64,000 nucleotides of DNA from Microbacterium sp. cx-55 (GTDB lineage: Bacteria; Actinomycetota; Actinomycetes; Actinomycetales; Microbacteriaceae): the NCBI RefSeq assembly GCF_021117345.1, contig NZ_CP088261.1, forward strand, positions 2,666,001 to 2,730,000. Reading direction: 5' to 3'. Under the pieces are notes generated by a model. It made no database searches. It worked only from the letters and a program-made list of their open reading frames with translations, and was not told the DNA's origin. Both the position numbers and the translations under genes were made by a program. Of the stretch, positions 1 to 7,747 are shown piece by piece. The first letter of the stretch is position 1, and each line of letters begins with the position of its first letter.

Positions 1-255
1 GTGATCGACGAAGACCGCTCGCTCTACACGTGGTCCGATACCCCCATCACCGTCTCGCTCCGCATCCCGGCCCTCGACGCACCGGGAGCCGCGGGGCCCG
101 TGCTCATCGCCCCCGAGGACGGCGCCGTGATCGGAACGATCACGTGGACGGCCGGGCCGAACACGGTCGAGTCGGATGTGCGAATCGAGGGCACGATCGA
201 GCAGCCGTCGGAGTGGTGGCGGCTCACTCACCCCGGCCAGCTCGGCAACGGGTAA
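1..255 (+). CDS. C-terminal fragment of an unidentified protein (5' end outside window)
   Basis: An open frame enters at the window edge and ends at TAA (253-255). The GTG at base 1 is in frame, but the true start is probably upstream. The 84 visible residues are rich in beta-branched residues and end in a WWRLTHP segment. They contain no cysteine, membrane segment or catalytic motif that I recognise. A C-terminal beta domain such as that following a D-alanyl-D-alanine carboxypeptidase is only a weak guess from the WWRLTHP ending. The gene converges on rpmJ with a 10-nt gap. Confidence 0.5.
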   Translation: MIDEDRSLYTWSDTPITVSLRIPALDAPGAAGPVLIAPEDGAVIGTITWTAGPNTVESDVRIEGTIEQPSEWWRLTHPGQLGNG

Positions 256-265
256 CGCCCGCGCG

Positions 266-388
266 TCAGCCCTGCCGCCCCTTGAACCGGGGGTTGAGCT
301 TGTTGATGACGAAGACTCGTCCGCGCCGACGCACCACCTGCGCGCCGGGCTGGTTCTTCAACGATTTGAGTGACGACCGAACTTTCAC
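266..388 (-). CDS. rpmJ: 50S ribosomal protein L36, zinc-free (C-minus) paralog
   Basis: Forty residues beginning [15 protein letters not shown] and ending NPRFKGRQG, the complete L36 fold, read on the minus strand from a GTG. TAAGGAG lies 5 nt upstream of the start. The four zinc ligands of the C-plus form (three Cys and a His) are absent, so this is the zinc-independent paralog. In many bacteria such paralogs replace the zinc-binding form under zinc starvation and are repressed by Zur. A Zur-box-like palindrome lies at 401-417, just upstream of the Shine-Dalgarno. A second, zinc-binding rpmJ is expected elsewhere in the genome. The gene is divergent from the CobW-like gene at 493. Confidence 0.93.
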   Translation of the reverse strand: MKVRSSLKSLKNQPGAQVVRRRGRVFVINKLNPRFKGRQG

Positions 389-400
389 AGCGACTCCTTA

Positions 401-417
401 TTGATAATAGTTCTCAA
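401..417. promoter_or_regulatory. Zur-box-like palindrome between rpmJ and cobW-like gene
   Basis: The 17-mer TTGATAATAGTTCTCAA is an imperfect dyad (TTGA...TCAA, with AA/TT at the expected inner positions). It resembles actinobacterial Zur operators such as TGAAAATGATTTTCA. It sits between the divergent zinc-free rpmJ and the CobW-like gene, two classic members of Zur regulons, so one dimer site could control both. Confidence 0.75.
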
Positions 418-492
418 GAAGAGACTATGCTGATCACTCGGCGGATGCGACGTCCGCCGCGAAGTGAGCCGTCAAGAGGAAGAGGTGCCGAC

Positions 493-1497
493 ATGGAGTC
501 CGGCCCCATCGTGATCGTCGGCGTCTGCACGCCGGAACGTCGTCGATACGTGTCGCGCGCGGCTGCCGCGCTCAGCCTGCGGGTCGCGCACGCCGCCGGA
601 GGGCGCGGGAGGACGGCGTCGCTGCCGACGAATCCGCACACCGTCAGCGCGGACGCGCAGCGCGGGATGCTGATCGACGCCGCGACCGACATCGAACTCG
701 AGCACTTCCTCGTCTCGCCACGAGAACTCGTCGACGTCGTGTGCGTGGTCGATGCGGTGCACATGCTCGGCGACTTGCGCGACGACGTGCCCCTGATGGA
801 GCACGCCCCGGCCGGCGATGACCGCGGCGACCACGGTTCACGCGCACGGCAGGCCGCATCCTTCATCGAAGCCGCGTCGCTCGTCGCCTTCGTGAACTGG
901 GAAGAGGTCGAGACCGCCCGACTCGCGGTGCTCATGGCGCTCGCGTCACACCTGAACCCGACTGCCCGCATCCGGCTCAGCCGTCACCCCGCGGACGACG
1001 TGCGGTCGATTGCCGCCGCAGCGCCGACCGAGACCCCCTGGCAAATGCGCGCGGGGTGGGTGCAGGCGCTCAACAGCGAGCACGAACCGTTCATGACCGA
1101 CCGGCGGGTGCAGACCTTCCGCTACGAACAGCTCCGCGCCTTCCACCCCGGCCGGCTTCGCGAGGTGCTCGACGACGACATCGACTCCGGCCGGATGGGG
1201 CGGGTGCTGCGTTCGGTCGGGTTCTGCCGACTCGCCACGCGACCGAACATCCTGGGGCGCTGGGAGCAGGTCGGATCCGCGATGTGGATCGATCCACTCG
1301 CCGAAGACGACGGCCTGCACACGGTCGGGCAGGAGATCGTCTTCACCGGACTCGACATGCATCCGCGCCGACTGCACGACGCCCTGGACCGCGCCGCGTT
1401 GACCGATGCCGAACTCGCGGGCGGTCCGGCGGTGTGGCGCCGCTTCGCCGATCCACTTCCACCGTGGCCGGTCGACACCTCGCGCACCGATCACTGA
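493..1497 (+). CDS. CobW/COG0523-like protein with degenerate GTPase domain and intact CobW C-terminal domain
   Basis: A 334-residue protein; ATG 493 is chosen because GAGGAAGAGG precedes it by 7 nt and it places the PIVIVGV strand at the N-terminus. In-frame ATGs at 370 and 427 are possible but lack such a site. Residues about 210-325 match the CobW C-terminal domain (AFHPGRLREVL, LATRPNILGRWEQVG, EIVFTGLDM, LTDAELAGG, FADPLPPWP). The N-terminal half follows the CobW strand order, but the Walker A is degenerate (GVCTPERRRY instead of GxxGxGKT) and the CxCC metal motif is missing. The family comprises GTP-dependent metal chaperones. With the Zur-type operator, a role in zinc-limited growth is likely, but GTP hydrolysis looks doubtful. 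Confidence 0.8.
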   Translation: MESGPIVIVGVCTPERRRYVSRAAAALSLRVAHAAGGRGRTASLPTNPHTVSADAQRGMLIDAATDIELEHFLVSPRELVDVVCVVDAVHMLGDLRDDVPLMEHAPAGDDRGDHGSRARQAASFIEAASLVAFVNWEEVETARLAVLMALASHLNPTARIRLSRHPADDVRSIAAAAPTETPWQMRAGWVQALNSEHEPFMTDRRVQTFRYEQLRAFHPGRLREVLDDDIDSGRMGRVLRSVGFCRLATRPNILGRWEQVGSAMWIDPLAEDDGLHTVGQEIVFTGLDMHPRRLHDALDRAALTDAELAGGPAVWRRFADPLPPWPVDTSRTDH

Positions 1498-1512
1498 CCG
1501 CGCGATCTGGAA

Positions 1513-2880
1513 TCAACGGGCCCCGCGCTCCCACGCCTGGGTCGCGACCTGCACCGCATCCCACGGAGATCCGAGCGGTGGCGTGTACGAGAGATCGAGA
1601 TCGCTCATCCCCGCGACGGTCATGCCGTGGTGGAGCGCGGTCGCGTAGGTGTCGACGCGTTTGGAGATCTCCGCCCCGCGGGCGCCGACGAGCTGCGCCC
1701 CGAGCAGACGACCATCGTCGGCATTGCCGGTGATCCGGATGCTGATGCGCGTCGCGCCCGGGTAGTAGCGCTTGTGGTCGTCGGCGATCGCCGTGTGGCT
1801 GCGCGGCGCGAAGCCGGCGTCTGCAGCGTCGTGGTCGCGGAGGCCGGTGCGGGCTGCCACGACGTCGAAGACCTTGACCACCTGGGTCCCGAGGCTCCCC
1901 ACGAAGCGCGCGTCGCCCCCGATCGCGTTCTCACCGGCGACGCGACCCTGCTTGTGCGCCGTCGTGCCGAGCGGAAGATAGGTCGTCCCGAGCAGGCGGT
2001 GATGCGTGACGACACCGTCGCCGGCCGCCCACACGTGCGGCAGCCCGGTGCGCATCTGCGCGTCCACGACGACCGCGCCACCGGCGCCCGTTGTCGCCCC
2101 GGCGGCCGTCAGAAGGCGCGTGTTCGGGCGCACACCGACGACGACGAGAACGAGATCGGCGCTCCGGGCGAACGGCGCACCATCGCGGTCGCCAGCAACG
2201 GTGAGGCGCCCCGCCTCGCGGCCGACACGATCGATTCGCGTGCCGGTGATCACCTCGACACCGTGGCGGGTCAGTTCGTCGCGAACGAGCAGGCCGAGTT
2301 CGGGATCGAGTGTCGACAGCACTTCGGGTCCGCGCTGCACCTGGGTCACGCGGATGCCGCGCACCGTCAGGGCCTCTGCCATTTCGAGGCCCACGTAGCC
2401 GGCGCCGACGATGATCGCGGTCTCCGGCTGTCGTTCCTCGAGCGAGCGCTCCAGTGCGAACGTGTCGCCCATCGAGTGCAGCAGGTGCACGCCGTCGTCG
2501 GCGCCGAGCTCGTCGAGGCCCGCGATCCCGGCCGTCGACGGCCCGGCTCCGGTGCCGACCATGAGCGCGTCGTAGGCGATCGTCGACTCGGTCCCGGCCG
2601 CACCGCGCACCGTCAACGCCTGCCCGACGACATCGATGCCGGTGGCGAGGGTGTCGAGTCGCAGCCGCATCCCCGTCGCTTCGAGGTCGGCGTGCGTGCG
2701 ATGCGCGAGCGATTGCCACGGCTGCACGTCCCGCGAGAAGTAGTACGGGATGCCGCAGATGGAGAAGTTCGGATACGCGTCCGCGACGACCACGGTCACA
2801 TCGACCGACGGGTCGAGTTCTCGGGCGCGGAGAGCGGCGGAGATACCGGCGTCACTTCCGCCGATGGCGACGAGATGCAT
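1513..2880 (-). CDS. FAD-dependent pyridine nucleotide-disulfide oxidoreductase (CoA-disulfide reductase/NADH oxidase-like)
   Basis: A 455-residue flavoprotein from ATG 2880, preceded by GAAAGG. The FAD-binding motif GGSDAGISAALRARELDP is at the N-terminus and NFSICGIPYYFSR carries the single redox cysteine typical of CoA-disulfide reductases and NADH oxidases. The NAD(P)-binding GAGYVGLEMAEAL segment is central, AAGDGV marks the second FAD contact, and a dimerisation domain follows. It is separated by 10 nt from the aquaporin start and is probably co-transcribed with it. In an arsenic cluster it could supply reducing equivalents or regenerate thiols after arsenate reduction; this role is inferred from position. 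It is not a thioredoxin-reductase-type ArsT, since that enzyme has a CxxC motif. Confidence 0.82.
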   Translation of the reverse strand: MHLVAIGGSDAGISAALRARELDPSVDVTVVVADAYPNFSICGIPYYFSRDVQPWQSLAHRTHADLEATGMRLRLDTLATGIDVVGQALTVRGAAGTESTIAYDALMVGTGAGPSTAGIAGLDELGADDGVHLLHSMGDTFALERSLEERQPETAIIVGAGYVGLEMAEALTVRGIRVTQVQRGPEVLSTLDPELGLLVRDELTRHGVEVITGTRIDRVGREAGRLTVAGDRDGAPFARSADLVLVVVGVRPNTRLLTAAGATTGAGGAVVVDAQMRTGLPHVWAAGDGVVTHHRLLGTTYLPLGTTAHKQGRVAGENAIGGDARFVGSLGTQVVKVFDVVAARTGLRDHDAADAGFAPRSHTAIADDHKRYYPGATRISIRITGNADDGRLLGAQLVGARGAEISKRVDTYATALHHGMTVAGMSDLDLSYTPPLGSPWDAVQVATQAWERGAR

Positions 2881-2890
2881 GGGAGGCCTT

Positions 2891-3643
2891 TCAGGACGGA
2901 GAGATGCGAGGGGCGACAGGGGCGCCCACCGCGCGTGCGGACGGCGGATAGAGCGCGCAGAAGAGGGCGAAGCCGATGGCGCCGCCAACGAGCTGTGCGA
3001 AGACGAAGGGAACGACGGATGCCGGGGCGATGCCGCTGAAGGTGTCGGTGAACATCCGCGCGACGGTGACGGCCGGATTCGCGAAAGAGGTCGAACTCGT
3101 GAACCAGTACGCCGCGCCGATGTAGGCACCGACCGCGGCAGCCGTCGCCGCCCCGCGCCCCGTGCAGGCGAGAGAGAAGATCAGCAGCACGAGCGCGGCC
3201 GTCGCGACGACCTCGGCGACGAAAGTCCCGCCCGTCGCCCGCGCGTTCGTCGAGAACGCCATCGGCGCGTCGAACATCACGCTGGCGAGAGCCGTACCGG
3301 CGATTCCGCCGCACATCTGCGCGAGCACGTACGGCGCGACCTCACGAAGCGGGAGGCCGTCGCGCGTCGCCCGACCACGCACCCAGTCGGCGATCGTGAC
3401 GACGGGATTCAGATGCGCACCGGAGATCGGGCCGAACATGAGGATCAGGACGCCGAGCCCGAGCGCGGTGGCGAAACTGGTCTGCAGGAGCTGGAGCCCG
3501 ACATCTCCCGGTGACAGCCGCTCTGCCGCGATGCCCGAGCCGACGACGACGGTCACCAACAGCCCGGTACCCAGAAACTCCGCCAGCACACGGCGCGCAA
3601 GGAGCGGTCGAGGGCGAGCAGCTGAGGGCGCGGTAGAGATCAT
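2891..3643 (-). CDS. MIP-family aquaporin / putative arsenite channel
   Basis: A 250-residue membrane protein with six helices and the two aquaporin half-helix motifs, HLNPVVT (an NPV variant of NPA) in the first half and FANPAVT in the second. It lies between the flavoprotein and a divergent ArsR-ArsC fusion. In Sinorhizobium meliloti the aquaglyceroporin AqpS replaces an arsenite efflux pump and lets arsenite leave after arsenate reduction. The arrangement here suggests the same job. No ACR3 or ArsB pump lies beside it. Its promoter region, 3644-3692, is shared with the regulator and holds inverted repeats. Confidence 0.85.
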   Translation of the reverse strand: MISTAPSAARPRPLLARRVLAEFLGTGLLVTVVVGSGIAAERLSPGDVGLQLLQTSFATALGLGVLILMFGPISGAHLNPVVTIADWVRGRATRDGLPLREVAPYVLAQMCGGIAGTALASVMFDAPMAFSTNARATGGTFVAEVVATAALVLLIFSLACTGRGAATAAAVGAYIGAAYWFTSSTSFANPAVTVARMFTDTFSGIAPASVVPFVFAQLVGGAIGFALFCALYPPSARAVGAPVAPRISPS

Positions 3644-3652
3644 GTCGCTGTC

Positions 3653-3690
3653 ATCTTGACCCGGTAGACATCACTCAGTCAAGATTGAGT
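3653..3690. promoter_or_regulatory. Inverted-repeat operator between aquaporin and ArsR-ArsC fusion
   Basis: ATCTTGAC (3653-3660) is repeated inverted as GTCAAGAT (3678-3685). A nested ACTCA (3673-3677)...TGAGT (3686-3690) dyad ends 2 nt before the ATG at 3693. ArsR-family dimers typically bind such dyads across the promoter. The location predicts autorepression and control of the divergent aquaporin operon. Confidence 0.65.
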
Positions 3691-3692
3691 CA

Positions 3693-4385
3693 ATGACTGC
3701 TGAGCAAACAGATTCCGTCGTCGAACGCGCTGCCACACACGCGGCGCTGGGAGACGCTTCGCGCCTGCGGGTCGTCGATCTGCTGACACTCGGCGATCTG
3801 TCCCCGACGGAGATCGGGACGACGCTCGAACTCCCGTCGAATCTCATCGCCCATCACCTCAACGTGCTCGAGTCCGCGGGGGTCATCACCCGAGGGCAAT
3901 CCGAGGCCGACGGACGGCGAAGCTACGTGCGCCTCGCCGAGGGCGCGCTGCGCGACCTCGTTCCCGGGCGGGTGGCACGAGCGAGCCGTGTCGTGTTCAT
4001 CTGCACCGCGAACTCCGCACGGTCGCAGCTCGCGGCAGCGCTGTGGGCGACGCACAGCAGCATCCCGGCGGTGTCCGGAGGCACGCACCCCGCGGAGCAC
4101 ATAGACCCGGGCGCACTCGCTGCGGCCCGCCGTCACGACCTCGCCCTGCCGCCGGGCGCTCCTCGGTCACTGAGTGCTGTCATCAGCGACGCCGACTTCG
4201 TGGTGACGGTGTGCGACAGAGCTCACGAAGAGCTCCGCACGCGCGACGAGGGAGAGGCCGGAGGCCGCCTGCACTGGTCGATCCCCGACCCCGTACGTGT
4301 CGGCAGCGAGGACGCATTCGACAGCGCCTTCGCCGAACTCGAGCGCCGCATCACGCACCTGGCGTCCGCGCTCAGCCCACGCTGA
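3693..4385 (+). CDS. ArsR-type winged-helix regulator fused to low-molecular-weight phosphatase-type arsenate reductase
   Basis: A single 230-residue protein. Residues 1 to about 90 are an ArsR-like winged helix (ASRLRVVDLLTLGDLSPTEI, SNLIAHHLNVLESAGVI). Residues about 98-230 are an LMW-PTP/ArsC domain with the CX5R loop CTANSARS, catalytic Cys104, and the IPDPVRVG acid loop. The regulator half has no ELCVCDL-type arsenic-binding cysteines, so sensing must use other ligands or the reductase cysteines. ATG 3693 has no evident Shine-Dalgarno and follows the operator directly. Function predicted: repress the cluster and reduce arsenate to arsenite. An ordinary protein phosphatase function is possible but less likely in this context. 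Confidence 0.86.
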   Translation: MTAEQTDSVVERAATHAALGDASRLRVVDLLTLGDLSPTEIGTTLELPSNLIAHHLNVLESAGVITRGQSEADGRRSYVRLAEGALRDLVPGRVARASRVVFICTANSARSQLAAALWATHSSIPAVSGGTHPAEHIDPGALAAARRHDLALPPGAPRSLSAVISDADFVVTVCDRAHEELRTRDEGEAGGRLHWSIPDPVRVGSEDAFDSAFAELERRITHLASALSPR

Positions 4386-4409
4386 ACGCGGACGCGGCGG
4401 GCCTTACCG

Positions 4410-5249
4410 TCAACGGATGCGGCTCTCGGAGGCGGATTCCGCCTTGCCGCGGATGAAGAACAGCACGATCAGCGCGGCGACGACGAAGACGATATTGAAC
4501 GGTGCGGCCAGATCCAGAGCCGGGCTGTGCGCCGCACCCGTGCTCACATCGATGCCTCCGGTCGACAGGAACGTCGTCGGGTCGGTCAGGCCGTGGATCA
4601 GCATCGCCCACACGATGTTTCCCGTCGCCCGCATGACGAGGTACATCATCATGCCGAAGCCGAACGTGAAGACGACCGTGAGGGCGACGGTGAGCAGCGG
4701 CTGTCCGCTGAGCAGGTTGACGGTGTGCGACAGCGCGAAGAACAGCGACGACAGCGCGGCGACCGAGAGTTCACGGTGGCCGGCATCCCGCAGGATCTTG
4801 ACGACGATGCCGCGGTAGAGGAACTCCTCGACGAACCCGATGACCAGGCCGACGAGAAGAGACGTGACGACCACACCGCCCGCGTAGGACGCGTAGTCGA
4901 TCCCCACGAACCTCAACCCGATCGGGATGATCGCCAACACGACGAAGATCCACATCCACCACCGACCGCGCACCGGCTGCCGCGAGAACAGCGGTCGCAA
5001 CCAGCCGACCGACGCAGCGAAGATGATGAGGATGATGGCCCCGACGATCAGGCTGGCACCGAGACCGAAGAACACGCTGGCCGGCGTCGCGAAGATGTTG
5101 GTCCGGTCGATCTGATCGCCCGCCACCGTCACCACGCCGAGGGCGGCGAGCTGGTAAAGCGCGAGGTAGACGACGATCAGAAGGACGGCCTTCCACCAGG
5201 TGCCCCTGGCCCAGAATCCCGCCCACGTCGACGTGTGTTCCCGCGCCAT
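4410..5249 (-). CDS. CPBP-family intramembrane metalloprotease
   Basis: A 279-residue multi-helix membrane protein. The CPBP/Abi signature is present: EExxxR in GFVEEFLYRG (E141-E142) and the later FALSHTVN histidine motif. ATG 5249 is preferred over an upstream in-frame ATG at 5279 because GGGAG precedes it by 6 nt. Family members are related to type II CAAX prenyl proteases. In bacteria they act in membrane proteolysis, bacteriocin self-immunity or unknown roles, so no substrate can be given. It is convergent with the ArsR-ArsC gene, 24 nt apart, and no terminator hairpin is obvious between them. Confidence 0.85.
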   Translation of the reverse strand: MAREHTSTWAGFWARGTWWKAVLLIVVYLALYQLAALGVVTVAGDQIDRTNIFATPASVFFGLGASLIVGAIILIIFAASVGWLRPLFSRQPVRGRWWMWIFVVLAIIPIGLRFVGIDYASYAGGVVVTSLLVGLVIGFVEEFLYRGIVVKILRDAGHRELSVAALSSLFFALSHTVNLLSGQPLLTVALTVVFTFGFGMMMYLVMRATGNIVWAMLIHGLTDPTTFLSTGGIDVSTGAAHSPALDLAAPFNIVFVVAALIVLFFIRGKAESASESRIR

Positions 5250-5352
5250 CAGGTCTCCCTCAGCCCTTATCGCCGGCACTCGCAGGCGCGCCCAACGTTA
5301 GCGGTACCCGTTCGCGTCTTGAACGGGCTCGACCGCATATGCCGAGCCCCCG

Positions 5353-5550
5353 TTAGCGTCCGTTCCGCCTGAAGAAGAAGAACGCCGCGAACCCGATGAG
5401 AGTGAACATCCCGCCGCCCGTCATCTCGAGCACACTCACGCGCACCGTCTCGGCGTTCGCGGAGGACAGTCCGACGACGAGCGTGACGACACCGACCAGC
5501 AGAAGGACCACACCGACGATGCCGAGGAGTGCGAATCTGCCGGGACTCAT
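5353..5550 (-). CDS. Small two-helix membrane protein, unknown
   Basis: Sixty-five residues: two hydrophobic segments (about 7-28 and 44-60) joined by a short polar loop, with a basic RRNGR C-terminus. I recognise no family. Codon use fits the neighbours, with high GC at third positions, which supports it being real. The ATG at 5550 lacks a strong ribosome-binding site. It lies 103 nt downstream of the CPBP gene's 5' end on the same strand, and its role is unknown. Confidence 0.5.
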   Translation of the reverse strand: MSPGRFALLGIVGVVLLLVGVVTLVVGLSSANAETVRVSVLEMTGGGMFTLIGFAAFFFFRRNGR

Positions 5551-5716
5551 GGACGGAAGTGCCGCATGAGTTCGCAGACGAGAGTGGCACGCGGGAGCCT
5601 CTCCGCTCGTCGCGCGGGGGCGGCTGACAGGCTTGCATCGGGCACGCGCTCAGCGTATCTACCGATCGACCCTGACGACCTTGCTCATGCCCCGCCGCTG
5701 AGACGAGGATGAGGTG

Positions 5717-6145
5717 ATGGGGGCATTCCACGACGATGGTGACGACGATCCCTGGCGCATGGAACACGCCATCGCACCTCGAGCAGCGGCGAAGGAAGCC
5801 GATTCGCCGATCACTGTCGCGACGACGATCGGACTCTGGTGCGTCCAACTGCTTCTCACGTTTCTGACGCTCGGGTGGATGTTCTTGTCCCAGCTCTCCA
5901 TCGACAGCTGCACCCCGGCGGTGTGCGATTACGCGGCCTTCCTCGCCGCGGTCAATGTCTTCTACGCATCCGCAATCGTGCTGCTCGTGGCGACAACCAT
6001 CGCCATATCCATGCGGAAGAGAATGGGGTGGGCGACTGTATGGATGGCGGCCGGCGGCATCCTTGTTCTCGTCGTGGCGCTGTGCTGGACGTACGCCATC
6101 AGCCGCGCGGCGTTAGATCTCCCGCTTTTCGGCCCCAGATCGTGA
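5717..6145 (+). CDS. Hypothetical membrane protein, three predicted helices
   Basis: A 142-residue protein with an acidic N-terminus (HDDGDDDPW), then three hydrophobic segments at about 33-60, 75-98 and 105-128. The pair SCTPAVC lies between helices 1 and 2 and could form a disulfide. ATG 5717 is preferred to the adjacent GTG 5714 because GAGGATGAGG lies just upstream. No family recognised. It converges on the gene ending at 6179. Confidence 0.65.
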   Translation: MGAFHDDGDDDPWRMEHAIAPRAAAKEADSPITVATTIGLWCVQLLLTFLTLGWMFLSQLSIDSCTPAVCDYAAFLAAVNVFYASAIVLLVATTIAISMRKRMGWATVWMAAGGILVLVVALCWTYAISRAALDLPLFGPRS

Positions 6146-6178
6146 GTCGATGTTCCGGCTAGGGCAGAGGATTCCCTG

Positions 6179-6730
6179 TCAGGCGCTCGGCACAGCGTAA
6201 CGCGAGAGAGAATTCCTGCCCACGGCGACTCCGTAAATGGCACCCCCGAGCAGCACACCGGCGGCGAGCGGCGCGTACATGTCGTCGGAAGCGTCAACAC
6301 CACCCATGACCATCACGTACGTCGATCCGGCCGAACCGGCTGCGATGGCGGCAAGCACGGCAGCGGCGAGATACTCCGAACGGACGGCCAGGATCATGGC
6401 GCTCACCGTAAAGGACAAGGTTGCCATGAGCGTCCAGAACACGAGCGGGATGGGCGACAGGAACAAGAAGAGAATCAACCAGGTGCGGCTACCGAGCCAC
6501 AACACCGCACCGAGCAGAAACGCGAGCCATTCCGAGACGTGGGTGAACAATGGCCGTGACAGAGCTGCCGCAGTCACGATGAGCACCAACCCCGCCACCT
6601 GCCAGGCGGTGTACACCCAAAGGCCCTGCGTCGTCATGTAGTCGATGCCGAGCGCGCCAATCAGCGCGCCACCTCCGAGAACAAGCAGCAATGCTGCGCT
6701 CGCTTCCCGCACCACGGATGTTCGTCTCAT
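6179..6730 (-). CDS. Hypothetical polytopic membrane protein
   Basis: A 183-residue protein with about six hydrophobic segments, beginning MRRTSVVREASAALLL. ATG 6730 is preferred to the adjacent TTG 6733. No motif or family is recognised. GC at third positions is slightly lower than in the surrounding genes, as for the gene ending at 6145, so this pair of small membrane proteins may be a less conserved accessory patch. Confidence 0.6.
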   Translation of the reverse strand: MRRTSVVREASAALLLVLGGGALIGALGIDYMTTQGLWVYTAWQVAGLVLIVTAAALSRPLFTHVSEWLAFLLGAVLWLGSRTWLILFLFLSPIPLVFWTLMATLSFTVSAMILAVRSEYLAAAVLAAIAAGSAGSTYVMVMGGVDASDDMYAPLAAGVLLGGAIYGVAVGRNSLSRYAVPSA

Positions 6731-6769
6731 CAAAAGCCCACGCTAGTCCTTGTCCGCTCTCCGCTGGGC

Positions 6770-6804
6770 CCCCCTGTCGCGGAGACCGGAGCCGCGACAG
6801 GGGG
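6770..6804. terminator. Strong GC hairpin downstream of SDR gene
   Basis: CCCCCTGTCGCGG (6770-6782) and its perfect reverse complement (6792-6804) form a 13-bp stem with a 9-nt loop. It lies 39 nt beyond the stop of the SDR gene (minus strand) and before the next gene. There is no U-tract, so it is a candidate terminator or 3'-stabilising hairpin rather than a canonical intrinsic terminator. Confidence 0.5.
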
Positions 6805-6842
6805 CGCCCCGGCGCGGAGTGTGGGTTCGAAGAGATGAGTCG

Positions 6843-7715
6843 CTAATGCCCGCGCCGGGATGCGAGCAGGGTGACCGTGTCGTCCCACAGCTTGCGTTGC
6901 ATCGACCGATCGTTGCCCGGCGTCGCGGGTGTGATCTCTTTGCGGCCGCGCAGGGTGACATACGCGGCCGTCTTCTGGGCGTACTCGGGCGCGGTCGCGA
7001 GCGCGACGATAAGATCGGCGCCGCGCGCGGGGTCGCCGATGCGGAGCGTCTTTAGGGCACGTTCGAGAGCGCCGGCGAAGCGCAGCTCTCGTCCAAGCCC
7101 GGTCACGTTGAATCCGGGGTCGAGGCAGTTGACTGTGATTTTGCTGTCCGCGAGCCGTCGCGCGAGTTCCATCGTGAACATGATGTTCATGAGCTTCGTT
7201 TTCCCGTAGATCGGCGAGGATCCGCGGGCGCTGAACTCCGTGGCGTCGGTGAGGTCGCCCGGGAGGCGAAGCGTGCCGTGCTTGCGGGATGCTTCGGATG
7301 CGACGTTCACGATGCGCGCGGAGGGTGCAGCCCGCAGGGCGGGAAGCAACGTGTCCGTAAGCACGAACGGTGCGAGATAGTTCACGGCCACCATCTCCGG
7401 GTATCCGTCTGAGGTGAACCTCGGCGCGAATGCATGGAGACCGGCGTTGTTGATCAGCGCATCGAGACGGCCATACCGCTCGCCGATCGATTCCCCGATC
7501 CGGCGTACGTCGTAGATTCGAGAAAGGTCTCCCAGGAAGATGTCGACCTGGGCTCCGGGCACAGCCTCCTGGATCTCCAGACGTGTCTCGGCGCCCTTCT
7601 GGTCGCTGCGGGCCGTCAGCGCCAACCGGAATCCGCGTCGAGCAAGATCTACGGCGGCAAGCCTTCCTAGGCCGCTCGTGGCTCCGGTGAGGGCGATTGT
7701 TCGTGTGTCAGTCAT
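6843..7715 (-). CDS. Short-chain dehydrogenase/reductase (retinol dehydrogenase-like)
   Basis: A 290-residue classical-type SDR. The cofactor motif TGATSGLG is at residues 10-17, NNAG is in the fourth strand region, and the catalytic set is Ser in VNVASEAS plus YGKTK (Tyr-x-x-x-Lys). Arg after the first strand (TARSD) suggests NADP(H). Substrate unknown. It begins 32 nt after the stop of the DHA2 transporter on the same strand, so the two probably form a transcript controlled by the divergent MarR protein. A role in altering or detoxifying a compound exported by that pump is an inference. Confidence 0.85.
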   Translation of the reverse strand: MTDTRTIALTGATSGLGRLAAVDLARRGFRLALTARSDQKGAETRLEIQEAVPGAQVDIFLGDLSRIYDVRRIGESIGERYGRLDALINNAGLHAFAPRFTSDGYPEMVAVNYLAPFVLTDTLLPALRAAPSARIVNVASEASRKHGTLRLPGDLTDATEFSARGSSPIYGKTKLMNIMFTMELARRLADSKITVNCLDPGFNVTGLGRELRFAGALERALKTLRIGDPARGADLIVALATAPEYAQKTAAYVTLRGRKEITPATPGNDRSMQRKLWDDTVTLLASRRGH

Positions 7716-7747
7716 CAGTCGATTCCATTTCCGTGCGCGATTCGCGC

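Noticed and set aside
1627..3039. Plus-strand open frame of 470 codons opposite the flavoprotein gene
   Set aside because: It is rich in Arg/Asp/His with no domain, and the minus strand encodes a clear FAD enzyme with intact motifs. It is an artefact of high GC content.
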